NCBI GenBank assembly: GCA_903933475.1
Contig: CAIZKE010000101.1
Coordinates: forward strand, 1 to 30,492
From: an uncultured Alphaproteobacteria bacterium
GTDB taxonomy: Bacteria > Pseudomonadota > Alphaproteobacteria > Caulobacterales > Caulobacteraceae
Direction: 5' to 3'
Length of the DNA: 30,492 nt
The stretch's first letter is position 1, and every line of letters starts with the position of its first letter. The notes under the pieces were generated by a model that was not told where the DNA came from, made no database searches, and saw only the letters and a list, made by a program, of their open reading frames with translations. Of the stretch, positions 22,804 to 30,492 are shown in pieces. Both the position numbers and the translations under genes were made by a program.

Positions 22804-24554
22804 GTACGCGCCTCGAACACCGACTTCAGCTCTGTCTTCAGGATCTTGCCGTTGGCGTTGCGTGGCAGGGGCTCGGGCCAGAAGCGGACCTCGACCGGGA
22901 CCTTGAAGGCCGCCAGTCTCTCGCGCACCCACTGCCTCAGTTCGGCCTCGCCGGCGGTTCCGCCAGGCTTCAGGTGCACCACTGCGGCGGGCTCCTCTCC
23001 GAGGGTCTTGTGGGGAACCCCGACCAGGGCGGCGTCCATCACGTCCGGATGGTCGTAGAGCACGTTCTCGACCTCGACGCAGTAGATGTTCTCGCCGCCG
23101 CGGATCAGCATGTCCTTGGCCCGGTCGACGATGAAGAGGAATCCCTCCTCATCCAGGCGGGCCAGGTCCCCGGTGCGCAGCCAGCCGTCCTGGAAGGTCT
23201 CGGCCGTGGCCTCGGGCTTGTTCCAGTAGAGCTTCACAACCTGCGGGCCCTTGACCCAGAGCTCGCCCACCGCGCCGACGGGCAGCAGGGTGACGCCGTC
23301 CCCGGGATCGCGGATCTGCATGTCGCCGACAGGCGCGGCGGGGCCGGCGCTGTCGGGCCGGGCCTCGTAGTCCTTGCCCGTGTGGCTGGTGAAGGTGGCC
23401 GTGGTCTCGGTCATGCCCCAGCCATTGCCGGGCGCCGAGCCCGGGAAGACCTCGACGATCCGCCGGACCAGTTCCGGCGCCGAGGGCGCCCCGCCGTAGG
23501 AGACCGACACCAGGGAGGACAGGTCGTACTTCGCCCGGGCTGGATGCTCGATCAGCTGCCAGGCGATGGTGGGCACGCCGCCCGTGGCGTCGATGCGCTC
23601 GCGCTCGATGATCTGCATGGCCTGCTCGGCCTCCCAGCGGCGCATGAGCACGATCTTGCCGCCAGCGTTCATGGTCGGGCCGAGGGTGGCCGACAGACCG
23701 GTGGCGTGGAACAGGGGCACCACCAGCAGGGAGCTGCGCTGGGGCAGCTTGTGGGGGTCGCTCTCGGGCAGGGGCTGGCCCGCCCGCAGGAAGTTGCGCG
23801 CAGCAGCGATGCCGCCGGTCAGTACGTTGGCGGTCATGTTGCGGTGGGTGCCCAGGGCGCCCTTGGGCCGGCCCGTGGTCCCCGAGGTGTAGAGGATGGT
23901 GGCGTCGTCGTCGGGGGCGATATCGACATCCGGAAGGGCAAGGTCCGGCAGGTCTTTCCAGCTGTTGACCGGCCCGATCACCGTCTCCAGCCGCCGCACC
24001 CGGCCCGTCGCCTCCACACCCTCGGACAGGCGGGCGACATAGATGCGCTCCAGGTCGGGCAGGCCCGCCAGGTGGGGCAGGATGCGCTCGAGCCGCTCGT
24101 CGTCGACGATGACGATCCGGGTCCCGGAGTCGGCGAGGCCGTACTCCAACTCGGCACCGGTCCACCAGCCGTTCAGGGGGGTCACAATGGCGCCGGCGAG
24201 GACCCCGGCATAGAAGGCCACCGGCCATTCCGGGAGGTTGCGCAGGATCACCGCCACCCGGTCGCCCTTGCGCACACCGTCAGCCTGCAGCTGGCGGGCC
24301 AGGGTGATGGCGGCACGGGCGAAGGCCTCGTAGGTCGCCCGGTCGTCCTCGTAGACCAGGAATTCCCGGGGCCCGAAGGCCCGGGCGTTCAGGAAGATGT
24401 CGCGCAGGGTCGGCGGCGCATTCTTCCAGACCCGCTGCACGACGCCACGGATCTCCATCTCCTCCATCTCGTAGCGCTGACCCGACGCCGTCAGGCGCGC
24501 ATGCGCCTCGTCGATCGACAGTACGGGCCATTCGGGAGTGGAGTCTGACGACAT
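22800..24554 (-). CDS. Class I adenylate-forming acyl-CoA synthetase
   Basis: This AMP-forming ligase activates a fatty or other carboxylic acid to its CoA thioester. From the ATG at 24554-24552 it has 584 residues; a TTG 22 codons upstream is less likely. Motifs are the P-loop-like ILYTSGTTGRPKGALGTHRN, the GWGMTETTA segment, the hinge GWLRTGDLARLDEEGFLFIVDR with KDMIxxGG-type KDMLIRGGENI, and the C-terminal catalytic lysine in NANGKILKTEL. The N-terminal 60 residues before the core are longer than in small-acid ligases, favouring a medium or long-chain substrate. It begins a coupled ligase-reductase-ribB operon. Confidence 0.92.
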   Translation of the reverse strand: MSSDSTPEWPVLSIDEAHARLTASGQRYEMEEMEIRGVVQRVWKNAPPTLRDIFLNARAFGPREFLVYEDDRATYEAFARAAITLARQLQADGVRKGDRVAVILRNLPEWPVAFYAGVLAGAIVTPLNGWWTGAELEYGLADSGTRIVIVDDERLERILPHLAGLPDLERIYVARLSEGVEATGRVRRLETVIGPVNSWKDLPDLALPDVDIAPDDDATILYTSGTTGRPKGALGTHRNMTANVLTGGIAAARNFLRAGQPLPESDPHKLPQRSSLLVVPLFHATGLSATLGPTMNAGGKIVLMRRWEAEQAMQIIERERIDATGGVPTIAWQLIEHPARAKYDLSSLVSVSYGGAPSAPELVRRIVEVFPGSAPGNGWGMTETTATFTSHTGKDYEARPDSAGPAAPVGDMQIRDPGDGVTLLPVGAVGELWVKGPQVVKLYWNKPEATAETFQDGWLRTGDLARLDEEGFLFIVDRAKDMLIRGGENIYCVEVENVLYDHPDVMDAALVGVPHKTLGEEPAAVVHLKPGGTAGEAELRQWVRERLAAFKVPVEVRFWPEPLPRNANGKILKTELKSVFEART

Positions 24555-24623
24555 GAGGCGGATCTCGGAGAAAGGGGCGGGTGGGTGAGGACCCTGAGGG
24601 CCTGACGCCGCAGCGATCAAGTC

Positions 24624-24656
24624 AAAAAGGAAGGGGACGCCCCGAAGGACGCCCCC
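24624..24656 (-). terminator. UUCG-loop intrinsic terminator after the acyl-CoA dehydrogenase gene
   Basis: On the minus strand a ten-base-pair GC-rich stem (arms 24656-24647 and 24642-24633, two G-U pairs) is capped by the extra-stable C(UUCG)G tetraloop and followed by TTCCTTTTT. It lies 23 bases after the dehydrogenase stop. It should separate that gene from the ligase operon downstream, which then needs its own promoter in 24555-24623. Confidence 0.88.
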
Positions 24657-24679
24657 CCGTTTCAGGTCTGCGTGACGGC

Positions 24680-26008
24680 TCAGGCCGACGCGGCGTCGCG
24701 CACTGTGCGGGCGTACTCGTCTTTCATCTCGGCCAGCTCCTTGGAGAACCTCTCCTGGGCGTCCTCGCGCAGGCGCGGGATGTGGTACTTGGGGAAGAGG
24801 TCGTTGTCGGGCACGTAGTCCTTCAGCACCTGCTTGGCCAGGGTCACCTTGTGCACCTCAGTCGGGCCGTCGGCGATGCCCATGACCAGCGAACTGGTCA
24901 CCATATTCATGAAGGGCATCTCGTTCGAGACCCCCAGGGCGCCGTGCAGGTGGGCGGCCTTGGTGGCGATGTCGTTGTAGACCTTGGGCATGGCCACCTT
25001 GATGGCGGCGATGTCCTTGCGGACCAGGTTGTAGTCCTTGTGCTTGTCAATCAGCCAGGCCGTCCTCAGCACGAGGAGGCGGAAGCTCTCCAGGGCGATC
25101 CAGGAGTCTGCGATCTGCTCCTGGACCATCTGCAGGTCGGCCAGCCGGCCGTCCCGGGTGGTGCGCGAGACCGCCCTCTGGCACATCAGGTCCAGGGCGT
25201 GCTTGCAGGCGCCGACCGTGCGCATGGCATGGTGGACCCGGCCGCCGCCCAGCCGGACCTGGGCGATGACAAAGGCCGCGCCCCGCTCGCCCAGCAGGGC
25301 GTCGTAGGGGATGCGAACGTCCTTGTACTCGACATAGCCCTCGCTCCCGCTGCCGATCTCGCCGCCGCCGCCGTTGGCGACATTGCGGATGATCCGGACC
25401 CCGGGGGTGTCCGTGGGCACCAGGAAGATGGAGGTGCGACGGTAGGGGTCCTTCGCGTCAGGGTCGGTGATGGCGTAGACCACCAGCACCTTGGCCCAGC
25501 GAGCATTGGTCGAATACCACTTCTCGCCATTGATCACCCACTCGTTGCCGTCCAGCACCGCCCGGGTGCGGAAGGTCAGGGGATCAGAGCCGCCGGTGGG
25601 CTCGGACATGGAGAAGGCCGAGCGGATCTCGCCGTTCAGGAGCGGCCAGAGATACTGCTCCTTCTGCTTGTCCGTGCCGTAGTGGGCAATGATCTCGGCA
25701 TTGCCGGTGTCCGGCGCCTGGCAGCCGAAGATGGTGGGGGCCAGGCCGTTGCGGCCCAGCTTCTCGTTCATCAGGCCCAGCTTCAGCTGGCCATAGCCCT
25801 GGCCGCCGAGTTCCGGACCGAGGTGACAGGCCCAAAGGCCCTGGGCCCTTACCTTGTCCTGCATGGGCTTGATGAACTTCTCCCGGCCCAGGGGGCCATG
25901 GGCGGCCATGCCCAGATGGCTGAGGGGTTCGACCTCCTCACGCATGAAGTCCTCGATCCAGTCGAGCTTCTTCTGGAATTCAGGATCCGTCTCGAAGTCC
26001 CAGGCCAT
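24680..26008 (-). CDS. Acyl-CoA dehydrogenase family protein (ACAD10/11-like)
   Basis: This FAD enzyme introduces the alpha-beta double bond in an acyl-CoA. From the ATG at 26008-26006, preceded by GGAGG, it has 442 residues. The mid-domain has FSMSEPTGGSDPL and the flavin-contacting WVINGEKWYSTNA; the C-terminal helical domain has GGGRVHHAMRTVG and the catalytic-base motif IADGPTEVHKV. The last motif resembles the ACAD10/11 group acting on long or branched chains. The long frame extending upstream of 26008 is spurious. A promoter and a palindrome lie just upstream. Confidence 0.93.
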   Translation of the reverse strand: MAWDFETDPEFQKKLDWIEDFMREEVEPLSHLGMAAHGPLGREKFIKPMQDKVRAQGLWACHLGPELGGQGYGQLKLGLMNEKLGRNGLAPTIFGCQAPDTGNAEIIAHYGTDKQKEQYLWPLLNGEIRSAFSMSEPTGGSDPLTFRTRAVLDGNEWVINGEKWYSTNARWAKVLVVYAITDPDAKDPYRRTSIFLVPTDTPGVRIIRNVANGGGGEIGSGSEGYVEYKDVRIPYDALLGERGAAFVIAQVRLGGGRVHHAMRTVGACKHALDLMCQRAVSRTTRDGRLADLQMVQEQIADSWIALESFRLLVLRTAWLIDKHKDYNLVRKDIAAIKVAMPKVYNDIATKAAHLHGALGVSNEMPFMNMVTSSLVMGIADGPTEVHKVTLAKQVLKDYVPDNDLFPKYHIPRLREDAQERFSKELAEMKDEYARTVRDAASA

Positions 26009-26037
26009 GTCGTTCCTCCAGTGCGCTGTTGTGCAGC

Positions 26038-26052
26038 TTGGTGTTTCACCAA
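26038..26052. promoter_or_regulatory. Palindrome at the acyl-CoA dehydrogenase promoter, candidate operator
   Basis: TTGGTG-TTT-CACCAA is a perfect inverted repeat (six-base arms). It abuts and shares one base with the -10 of a predicted promoter on the minus strand, so a repressor bound here would cover the start of transcription, as in TetR-type control of fatty-acid genes. No regulator gene is adjacent. Confidence 0.55.
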
Positions 26053-26080
26053 CTATCGGACCGTAGGGCCGATTGCGCAA
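26052..26080 (-). promoter_or_regulatory. Predicted promoter of the acyl-CoA dehydrogenase gene
   Basis: On the minus strand TTGCGC (26080-26075) and GATAGT (26057-26052) are separated by exactly 17 bases. The leader would be about 40 bases to the ATG at 26008. The match to consensus is moderate. Confidence 0.45.
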
Positions 26081-26149
26081 CGCCAGCCTTTGCGAAATGG
26101 GCCCCGGCGGCGCAAGATCGCCGCAGACTCCTAAAGGCAAGGAAATGCC

Positions 26150-27367
26150 ATGACCCACCCGCAAGCCCTCGGTTTTTCCCCCGCCCGCCTCGCCAACATC
26201 GACAGGTTCCTGGAGGAAAAGTACCTGGCGACCGGGCGGCTGCCGTTCGCTCATCTCCAGGTCATCAGGGGCGGCGACCTGGTCCACGAGACCGTCCAGG
26301 GCCTGGCCGACCGCGAGCGCGGCCGCGCCGCCAGCCGCGACGACGTGCACCGCATCTATTCCATGACCAAGCCGATCACGAGCCTGGCCTTCATGATGCT
26401 GGTCGAGGAGGGCAAGGTCGCCCTGGACGACCCTGTGTCGCGGTTCATCCCGGAATGGAAGGACCTGGCGGTCTTCTCGGCCGGGACCGGACCCTACCTG
26501 ACCACGCCGCCGGCTCGGCCCATGCAGATGGTCGACCTGCTGCGCCACACCGCCGGCCTGACCTACGGCTTCCAGACGAGGACGAACGTGGATGCGGCCT
26601 ACCGCAGGCTGAAGATCGCCGACGCCCACGGCCCGCTCGACATGCAGGGCTTCGTCGACGCCCTTGCCCGCCTGCCGCTGGAGTTCTCGCCAGGCGAGGC
26701 CTGGAATTACTCAATCGCCACGGACGTCCTCGGCGTGCTGGTCGAGAGGATCTCCGGCCAGGCCTTCGAGGCTTTCCTGAAGGCCCGGATCCTGGACCCC
26801 CTTGGCATGGGAGAGACCGGATTCTCCGTCCGGGCCGACCAGGCCGACCGGTTCTCAGCCTGCTACGCACCCACGCCGGAAGGCGGCCTGACCCTGCAGG
26901 ATGATCCCCGCACCAGCGCCTACCTGACCCCGCCCGGCTTCCACTCCGGCGGCGGCGGGCTGGTCTCCACGGCAGACGACTACATGAAGTTTTGCCGCAT
27001 GCTGGTGAACCACGGCGAGCTGGGAGGCCATCACCTGGTCGCCCCGGCCACCCTCCGGCTGATGGCCTCGAACCACCTGCCCGGCGGGCAGGACCTGACC
27101 ATGCTGTCCCGCTCGCTCTTCTCGGAGGCCACCAACGCCGGCGTGGGCTTCGGCCTCGGCTTCGCCGTCACCTTCGACCCGGTGCGGGCCATGCTGACCT
27201 CGAGCCCCGGCGAGTACTATTGGGGCGGTGCCGCCTCCACGGCTTTCTGGATCGATCCGGTCAAGGACGTGGCGGTCGTCTTCATGACCCAGCTCATGGG
27301 GTCATCGACCTATCCCATCCGCCGGGAGCTCAGGACCCTGGTCTACTCGGCCCTGATGGAGCCCTGA
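26150..27367 (+). CDS. Beta-lactamase-family serine hydrolase (esterase-like)
   Basis: This PF00144 protein has 405 residues and the SxxK nucleophile motif SMTK (Ser71, Lys74), the second-motif tyrosine Tyr187 in WNYS, and HSGGGG (265-270) as the third-motif region. This pattern is shared by EstB-type esterases and D-aminopeptidases rather than by resistance beta-lactamases. No signal peptide is evident, so it is probably cytoplasmic. AAGGAA precedes the ATG. It is divergent from the acyl-CoA dehydrogenase gene and might be co-regulated with it; a lipid or lactone substrate is possible but unproven. Confidence 0.9.
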   Translation: MTHPQALGFSPARLANIDRFLEEKYLATGRLPFAHLQVIRGGDLVHETVQGLADRERGRAASRDDVHRIYSMTKPITSLAFMMLVEEGKVALDDPVSRFIPEWKDLAVFSAGTGPYLTTPPARPMQMVDLLRHTAGLTYGFQTRTNVDAAYRRLKIADAHGPLDMQGFVDALARLPLEFSPGEAWNYSIATDVLGVLVERISGQAFEAFLKARILDPLGMGETGFSVRADQADRFSACYAPTPEGGLTLQDDPRTSAYLTPPGFHSGGGGLVSTADDYMKFCRMLVNHGELGGHHLVAPATLRLMASNHLPGGQDLTMLSRSLFSEATNAGVGFGLGFAVTFDPVRAMLTSSPGEYYWGGAASTAFWIDPVKDVAVVFMTQLMGSSTYPIRRELRTLVYSALMEP

Positions 27368-27381
27368 GGCCAGCTCAGGGC
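27361..27381. terminator. Hairpin enclosing both stop codons of the hydrolase and MATE genes
   Basis: GCCCTGAG (27361-27368) and CTCAGGGC (27374-27381) are perfect complements around a five-base loop. The hydrolase TGA and the MATE TGA lie inside the opposing arms. It is symmetric and could end both transcripts, but no T-run follows on either strand. Confidence 0.5.
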
Positions 27382-28934
27382 GTATCCACCCGCGGCGGCG
27401 AGACGACGACTGCCGCAGATACCTCGCCCTGGGTCGGCGCGAAGGCGGCCAGCAGGCTGGAATTACGCCAGTCGCCCCAGCGGTACCAGGCCAGGGCCAG
27501 CAGGGCCGAGGCGATGGAGCCGATCGGGAAGCTGATCCAGACCGCGTCGGCCCCCAGCCAGGGCTGGAGCAGGGTCGCCACGGGAATCCGGATCCCCCAC
27601 ATGGCAATGATCATGGCGATCAGGGGCGGCCAGACTGATCCGGTCGCCCGGACGATGCCCGACAGGATGAAACTCATGCCGAAGGGGATGAAGCCCCACA
27701 GCACGAAGAAGTTGATGTGCTGGGCAATGGCGATGGAGGGACTGCCCTCCGGCAGGAACAGGCGGGGCGCCAGGGGGCCGGCGGCGTAGATCAGCAGGAT
27801 CGGAAGGGCGCTGAGCAGGGCGGTGTAGCCGATCCCCGTGCGGGCGATCTGGTCGAGCCGGTCCATCCGTCCGGCACCGACGTTCTGGGCCGCCATGGAC
27901 GAGACAGACATGCCCAGGGCCATGGCCGGCATCTGGACATAGGCCCACATCTGCATGGCCACGCCGTAGGCCGCCGCCGTGGTCGACCCATAGCTGTTGA
28001 CAAAGCTGGTCATGGTCAGGGCGGCAAAGGACATGATGAACATCTGCAGGCCCATGGGCAGGCCCTTGAAGACCAGGCTCCGGATGATGGCCGGGTCCGG
28101 GATGAGATAGTGCAGTTCGCCCCGCCTCGGGATCAGGATGGAGTCCCGGCGCTGCAGCCAGAGGATGATCGAGGCCAGGGTGATCCCCTGGCAGATCAGG
28201 GTGGCCGAGGCCGATCCGGCTATGCCCATCTTCGGGAAGGGCCCGAAGCCCGTGATCAATATGGGGTTGAGGATCACCTCCATGGAGATGGCCATCAGGG
28301 CGAAGAAGAAGGGCGTCCGCGAGTCCCCGGTTCCCCTTTGTGCCATCTGCACGAAGGAGAAGAAGTACATGATGGGGATCGCCATGAAGATGACCCGCAG
28401 GTAGGTCGTGGCGTCTGCCCTTGCGTCCGCCGGGGTGCCCATGGCCGCCAGTATGCCCGGCGTGGCCAGGAACCCCGTGAGCCCGACGAGCAGGGAGATG
28501 ACCAGGAAGAAGATGATGCAGGTGCCCACGACCCGCTTGGCGAGGTCGCGATTACCCGACCCGATCGCCTGCCCGATCAGCAGGTTGGCGGACATGGAGA
28601 CCCCGAACATGGCCCCCATCATCAGGAAGAAGACCTGGTTGGCGTTGGTGGTCGCCGTCAGGGCGGCAGGGCCCAGGACATGGCTGACCCAGAAGGCGTT
28701 GGACGTGCCGCTGAGCGACTGAAGGATATTGGTGCCCAACACGGGCAGGGCGAAGGTGACCAGGGTCGGGCCGATGGGACCCGTCGTCAGGTCGGGCATC
28801 CCGGGACGCCGACCGGGACCCCCGGGACCGAAACCACCCGGGCCCCCGGGACCGCCGGGACCCCCTGGCCCCCTGGGCGGGCCGCCGCCGAAAGCGCCTA
28901 AGGGGCCTTCACGTCTGACGACCGCCGCCTCCAT
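27375..28934 (-). CDS. MATE family efflux transporter with Gly/Pro-rich N-terminal extension
   Basis: This is a cation-coupled multidrug and toxin exporter with about twelve membrane segments. From the ATG at 28934-28932 (AGGG seven bases upstream) it has 519 residues. The first 45 residues form an unusual charged and Gly/Pro tract (GGPPRGPGGPGGPGGPGGFG) before the standard start-like MPDLTTGPIGPTLVTFALP. Core landmarks are GIAGSASATLICQ and MAAQNVGAGRMDR, the latter the typical MATE loop after helix 7. An alternative ATG at 28799 would remove the tract. Substrate unknown. Confidence 0.9.
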   Translation of the reverse strand: MEAAVVRREGPLGAFGGGPPRGPGGPGGPGGPGGFGPGGPGRRPGMPDLTTGPIGPTLVTFALPVLGTNILQSLSGTSNAFWVSHVLGPAALTATTNANQVFFLMMGAMFGVSMSANLLIGQAIGSGNRDLAKRVVGTCIIFFLVISLLVGLTGFLATPGILAAMGTPADARADATTYLRVIFMAIPIMYFFSFVQMAQRGTGDSRTPFFFALMAISMEVILNPILITGFGPFPKMGIAGSASATLICQGITLASIILWLQRRDSILIPRRGELHYLIPDPAIIRSLVFKGLPMGLQMFIMSFAALTMTSFVNSYGSTTAAAYGVAMQMWAYVQMPAMALGMSVSSMAAQNVGAGRMDRLDQIARTGIGYTALLSALPILLIYAAGPLAPRLFLPEGSPSIAIAQHINFFVLWGFIPFGMSFILSGIVRATGSVWPPLIAMIIAMWGIRIPVATLLQPWLGADAVWISFPIGSIASALLALAWYRWGDWRNSSLLAAFAPTQGEVSAAVVVSPPRVDTP

Positions 28935-29056
28935 GCCCTGGACTTCCCTGATCTGTGGCCCTGTCTCCCGCCGGGAGGCCGCGACCGGGACCGTCCCGCG
29001 GCGGGGCGACCCTTGTTGAGTCGACACCCTAGGCCCGCGAGTCTGCAGTCTCAACC

Positions 29057-29082
29057 CGCTGGCCGGATTCCCTTGGCCAGCG
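29057..29082. repeat. Inverted repeat in the MATE-rfbB divergent promoter region
   Basis: CGCTGGCC (29057-29064) and GGCCAGCG (29075-29082) are perfect complements separated by ten bases. The element lies 34 bases before the rfbB ATG in the 182-base divergent gap (28935-29116). It may be an operator with two half-sites or a leader hairpin. I saw no convincing promoter pair for either gene. Confidence 0.45.
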
Positions 29083-29116
29083 AACGCCGCTAGGGAAGGC
29101 ACTGAGGCGCACAGAA

Positions 29117-30181
29117 ATGGGTCAGCAGATGAAACTCATCGTCACGGGCGGCGCAGGATTCATCGGATCGGCCGTGGTCCGCCAGGCGGTCGGCGACGGC
29201 CGCCAGGTCGTGAATCTCGACGCCCTCACCTACTCCGCCAGCCTGGACAATGTGGCCTCGGTCGCCGCCTCGGCGGACTATGCCTTCGAGCGGGCCGACA
29301 TCTGCGACGCCGCCGCCGTGGCCGCCATCTTCGAGCGCCACCAGCCGGACGCCCTCATGCACCTGGCGGCCGAAAGCCACAACGACCGGGCTATCGACGG
29401 GCCCATCGACTTCGTACGCACCAATGTCCTGGGGACCGCCGTCCTGCTGGAGGCGGCGCGACTCTACTGGTCCGCCCTGCCCACGGGCCGGCGCGAGGCC
29501 TTCCGTTTCCACCATGTCTCGACGGACGAGGTCTTCGGGGCCCTGGGCGAGTCCGGTGCGTTCAGCGAGGCCACGCCCTACGACCCCAACTCCCCCTACT
29601 CCGCCTCAAAGGCCGGCGCCGACCACCTGGTGAGGGCCTGGGGCCGGACCTACGGCCTGCCGGTGGTGATCACCAACTGCGCCAACAATTACGGCCCCTT
29701 CCAGTTCCCGGAAAAGCTGATCCCCACCGTGGTGGTGCGGGCCCTGGAGGGCAAGACCATCCCGGTCTATGGCGACGGGCGGCAGGTCCGCGACTGGCTG
29801 CACGTGGACGACCACGCCGAGGCCCTGCTCACCGTGCTGGACCGCGGCCGGCTGGGCGAGACCTACTGCATCGGCGGCGACTCCACCCGCCGCAACATCG
29901 AGGTCGTGCGCATGCTCTGCGAGGCCCTGGACCGCCATGCCCCGGCCAACACCCCGCACGCCGACAAGATCACCTTCGTCACCGACCGGCCGGGCCACGA
30001 CTTCCGCTATGCGATCGACGCCTCGAAGATCCGCGACGAACTGGGCTGGACCCCCCGCACACCCGTCCCCCAGGGCCTGGACGAGACCGTGCGCTGGTAC
30101 GTCGAGAACCAGACCTGGTGGCAGGCCATCCGCGACCGCGGCTTCGCCTCCGAACGCCAGGGCCTGTCAGGCGGCGGGTAA
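29117..30181 (+). CDS. rfbB: dTDP-glucose 4,6-dehydratase
   Basis: RfbB converts dTDP-glucose to dTDP-4-keto-6-deoxyglucose, an early step to rhamnose and other deoxysugars for surface polysaccharides. The 354-residue extended SDR protein has the NAD loop GGAGFIG (11-17), the active-site STDEVFG (Thr136, Asp137, Glu138) and the YSASK pair (Tyr161, Lys165), plus NNYGPFQFPEKLIP. GAGG nine bases upstream supports the ATG at 29117; an ATG at 29129 would give the common MKLIVTGG start. rfbA, rfbC and rfbD are not seen here. Its 3' end overlaps the convergent membrane gene by 15 bases. Confidence 0.95.
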   Translation: MGQQMKLIVTGGAGFIGSAVVRQAVGDGRQVVNLDALTYSASLDNVASVAASADYAFERADICDAAAVAAIFERHQPDALMHLAAESHNDRAIDGPIDFVRTNVLGTAVLLEAARLYWSALPTGRREAFRFHHVSTDEVFGALGESGAFSEATPYDPNSPYSASKAGADHLVRAWGRTYGLPVVITNCANNYGPFQFPEKLIPTVVVRALEGKTIPVYGDGRQVRDWLHVDDHAEALLTVLDRGRLGETYCIGGDSTRRNIEVVRMLCEALDRHAPANTPHADKITFVTDRPGHDFRYAIDASKIRDELGWTPRTPVPQGLDETVRWYVENQTWWQAIRDRGFASERQGLSGGG

Positions 30182-30492
30182 GGGTTCGGGGGCGGGCTCC
30201 GGGGCGACGACCTCGGCGGGGCGGTCCTTCAGGGCGCGGAGTTCGCGATAGATCGTCACGGTCAACACAACCAGGAAGATCGCCTGCAGGATCGAGATGA
30301 CGAAGTTCAAGATCAGCAGCAGGCCCCCTAGCAGGCTGAAGGCGGTGTCGGGGTCGCTCTCCAGCGGCAAGCTCGTCAGCAGGGACGCCGGCAGGAAAGC
30401 AATCGCCGAAAGAACGTAGAGCCCCAGCAGGCGCCAGCGGTTGTCACGGGTCAGGTCCCGGCTGCGCTGGATCGACTCGCCGACGTCCTTGC
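30167..30492 (-). CDS. C-terminal part of an integral membrane protein, partial
   Basis: The open frame continues to the window edge, so only the last 108 residues are visible; an apparent internal TTG start at 30370 is not the real one. The sequence has SIQRSRDLTRDNRWRLLGLY leading into a membrane segment, a second hydrophobic stretch (LLGGLLLILNFVISILQAIF) and a short cytoplasmic tail ending in a Pro/Glu/Ala repeat. The RSRDLTxxNRWRLLGLY pattern recalls membrane domains found near glycerophosphodiester phosphodiesterases in Caulobacteraceae, but the family cannot be assigned from this fragment. Confidence 0.75.
   Translation of the reverse strand, partial: KDVGESIQRSRDLTRDNRWRLLGLYVLSAIAFLPASLLTSLPLESDPDTAFSLLGGLLLILNFVISILQAIFLVVLTVTIYRELRALKDRPAEVVAPEPAPEPLPAA

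Noticed and set aside
24680..26629. A 649-codon version of the acyl-CoA dehydrogenase
   Set aside because: The extra upstream part overlaps the divergent hydrolase gene and lacks homology; the ATG at 26008 has an ideal GGAGG.
28800..28890. The GC-rich CCCGGG-type repeats as a DNA repeat array or CRISPR-like element
   Set aside because: They are the codons of the Gly/Pro tract in the MATE gene, with no regular spacers.

Overview
The window is a GC-rich, gene-dense chromosomal segment from an alphaproteobacterium, most likely of the family Caulobacteraceae (Caulobacter, Phenylobacterium or a relative). The evidence is the close linkage of a TacA-type sigma-54 activator, the nucleoid protein GapR (DUF2312) and a zinc-free-type ribosomal protein L36, plus TrcR (DUF1013), small DUF465 proteins and a RibB fused to a degenerate RibA domain. 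The genus cannot be fixed by eye. No rRNA, tRNA, insertion sequence, prophage, integrase or CRISPR array is visible. No gap between genes exceeds about 200 bases.

Layout. 1-5980 (minus): a polyamine uptake and catabolism operon read puuA, substrate-binding protein, two permeases, ATPase, puuD (cut by the window edge). 6055-8840 (minus): a TPP riboswitch, thiC and a DUF4239 membrane protein. 8879-11057 (minus): a lipoprotein PQQ- and haem-containing alcohol dehydrogenase closed by an intrinsic terminator. 11259-13793: tacA (plus), then an unknown 114-residue gene, gapR and rpmJ (minus). 13794-17288: lytic transglycosylase (plus), MFS exporter (minus), motA (plus). 17343-19748: purE-purK (minus) and a GGDEF protein (plus). 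19789-21007: two divergent DUF465 genes and trcR (minus). 21091-26008 (minus): acyl-CoA dehydrogenase, a UUCG-loop terminator, then acyl-CoA synthetase, NADPH-dependent FMN reductase and ribB(A), coupled by ATGA overlaps; ribB carries an apparent frameshift. 26150-30492: serine hydrolase (plus), MATE exporter with a Gly/Pro-rich N-terminus (minus), dTDP-glucose 4,6-dehydratase (plus) and the end of a membrane protein (minus).

How the genes work together. The first operon would import putrescine-type polyamines, gamma-glutamylate them (PuuA) and later release GABA from the gamma-glutamyl intermediate (PuuD). The acyl-CoA dehydrogenase and ligase are flavin- and CoA-dependent lipid or carboxylate catabolic enzymes; the ligase is translationally coupled to a flavin reductase and a riboflavin precursor enzyme. 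TacA, GapR, TrcR, the GGDEF protein and MotA are cell-cycle or motility functions spread over about 10 kb.

No clearly new multi-gene system such as a defence island or mobile element was found. The points most worth checking are the ribB frameshift, two clean palindromes in divergent promoter regions (11126-11142 and 26038-26052), the collagen-like MATE N-terminus, the unknown gene overlapping gapR, and hairpins that contain both stop codons of convergent gene pairs.
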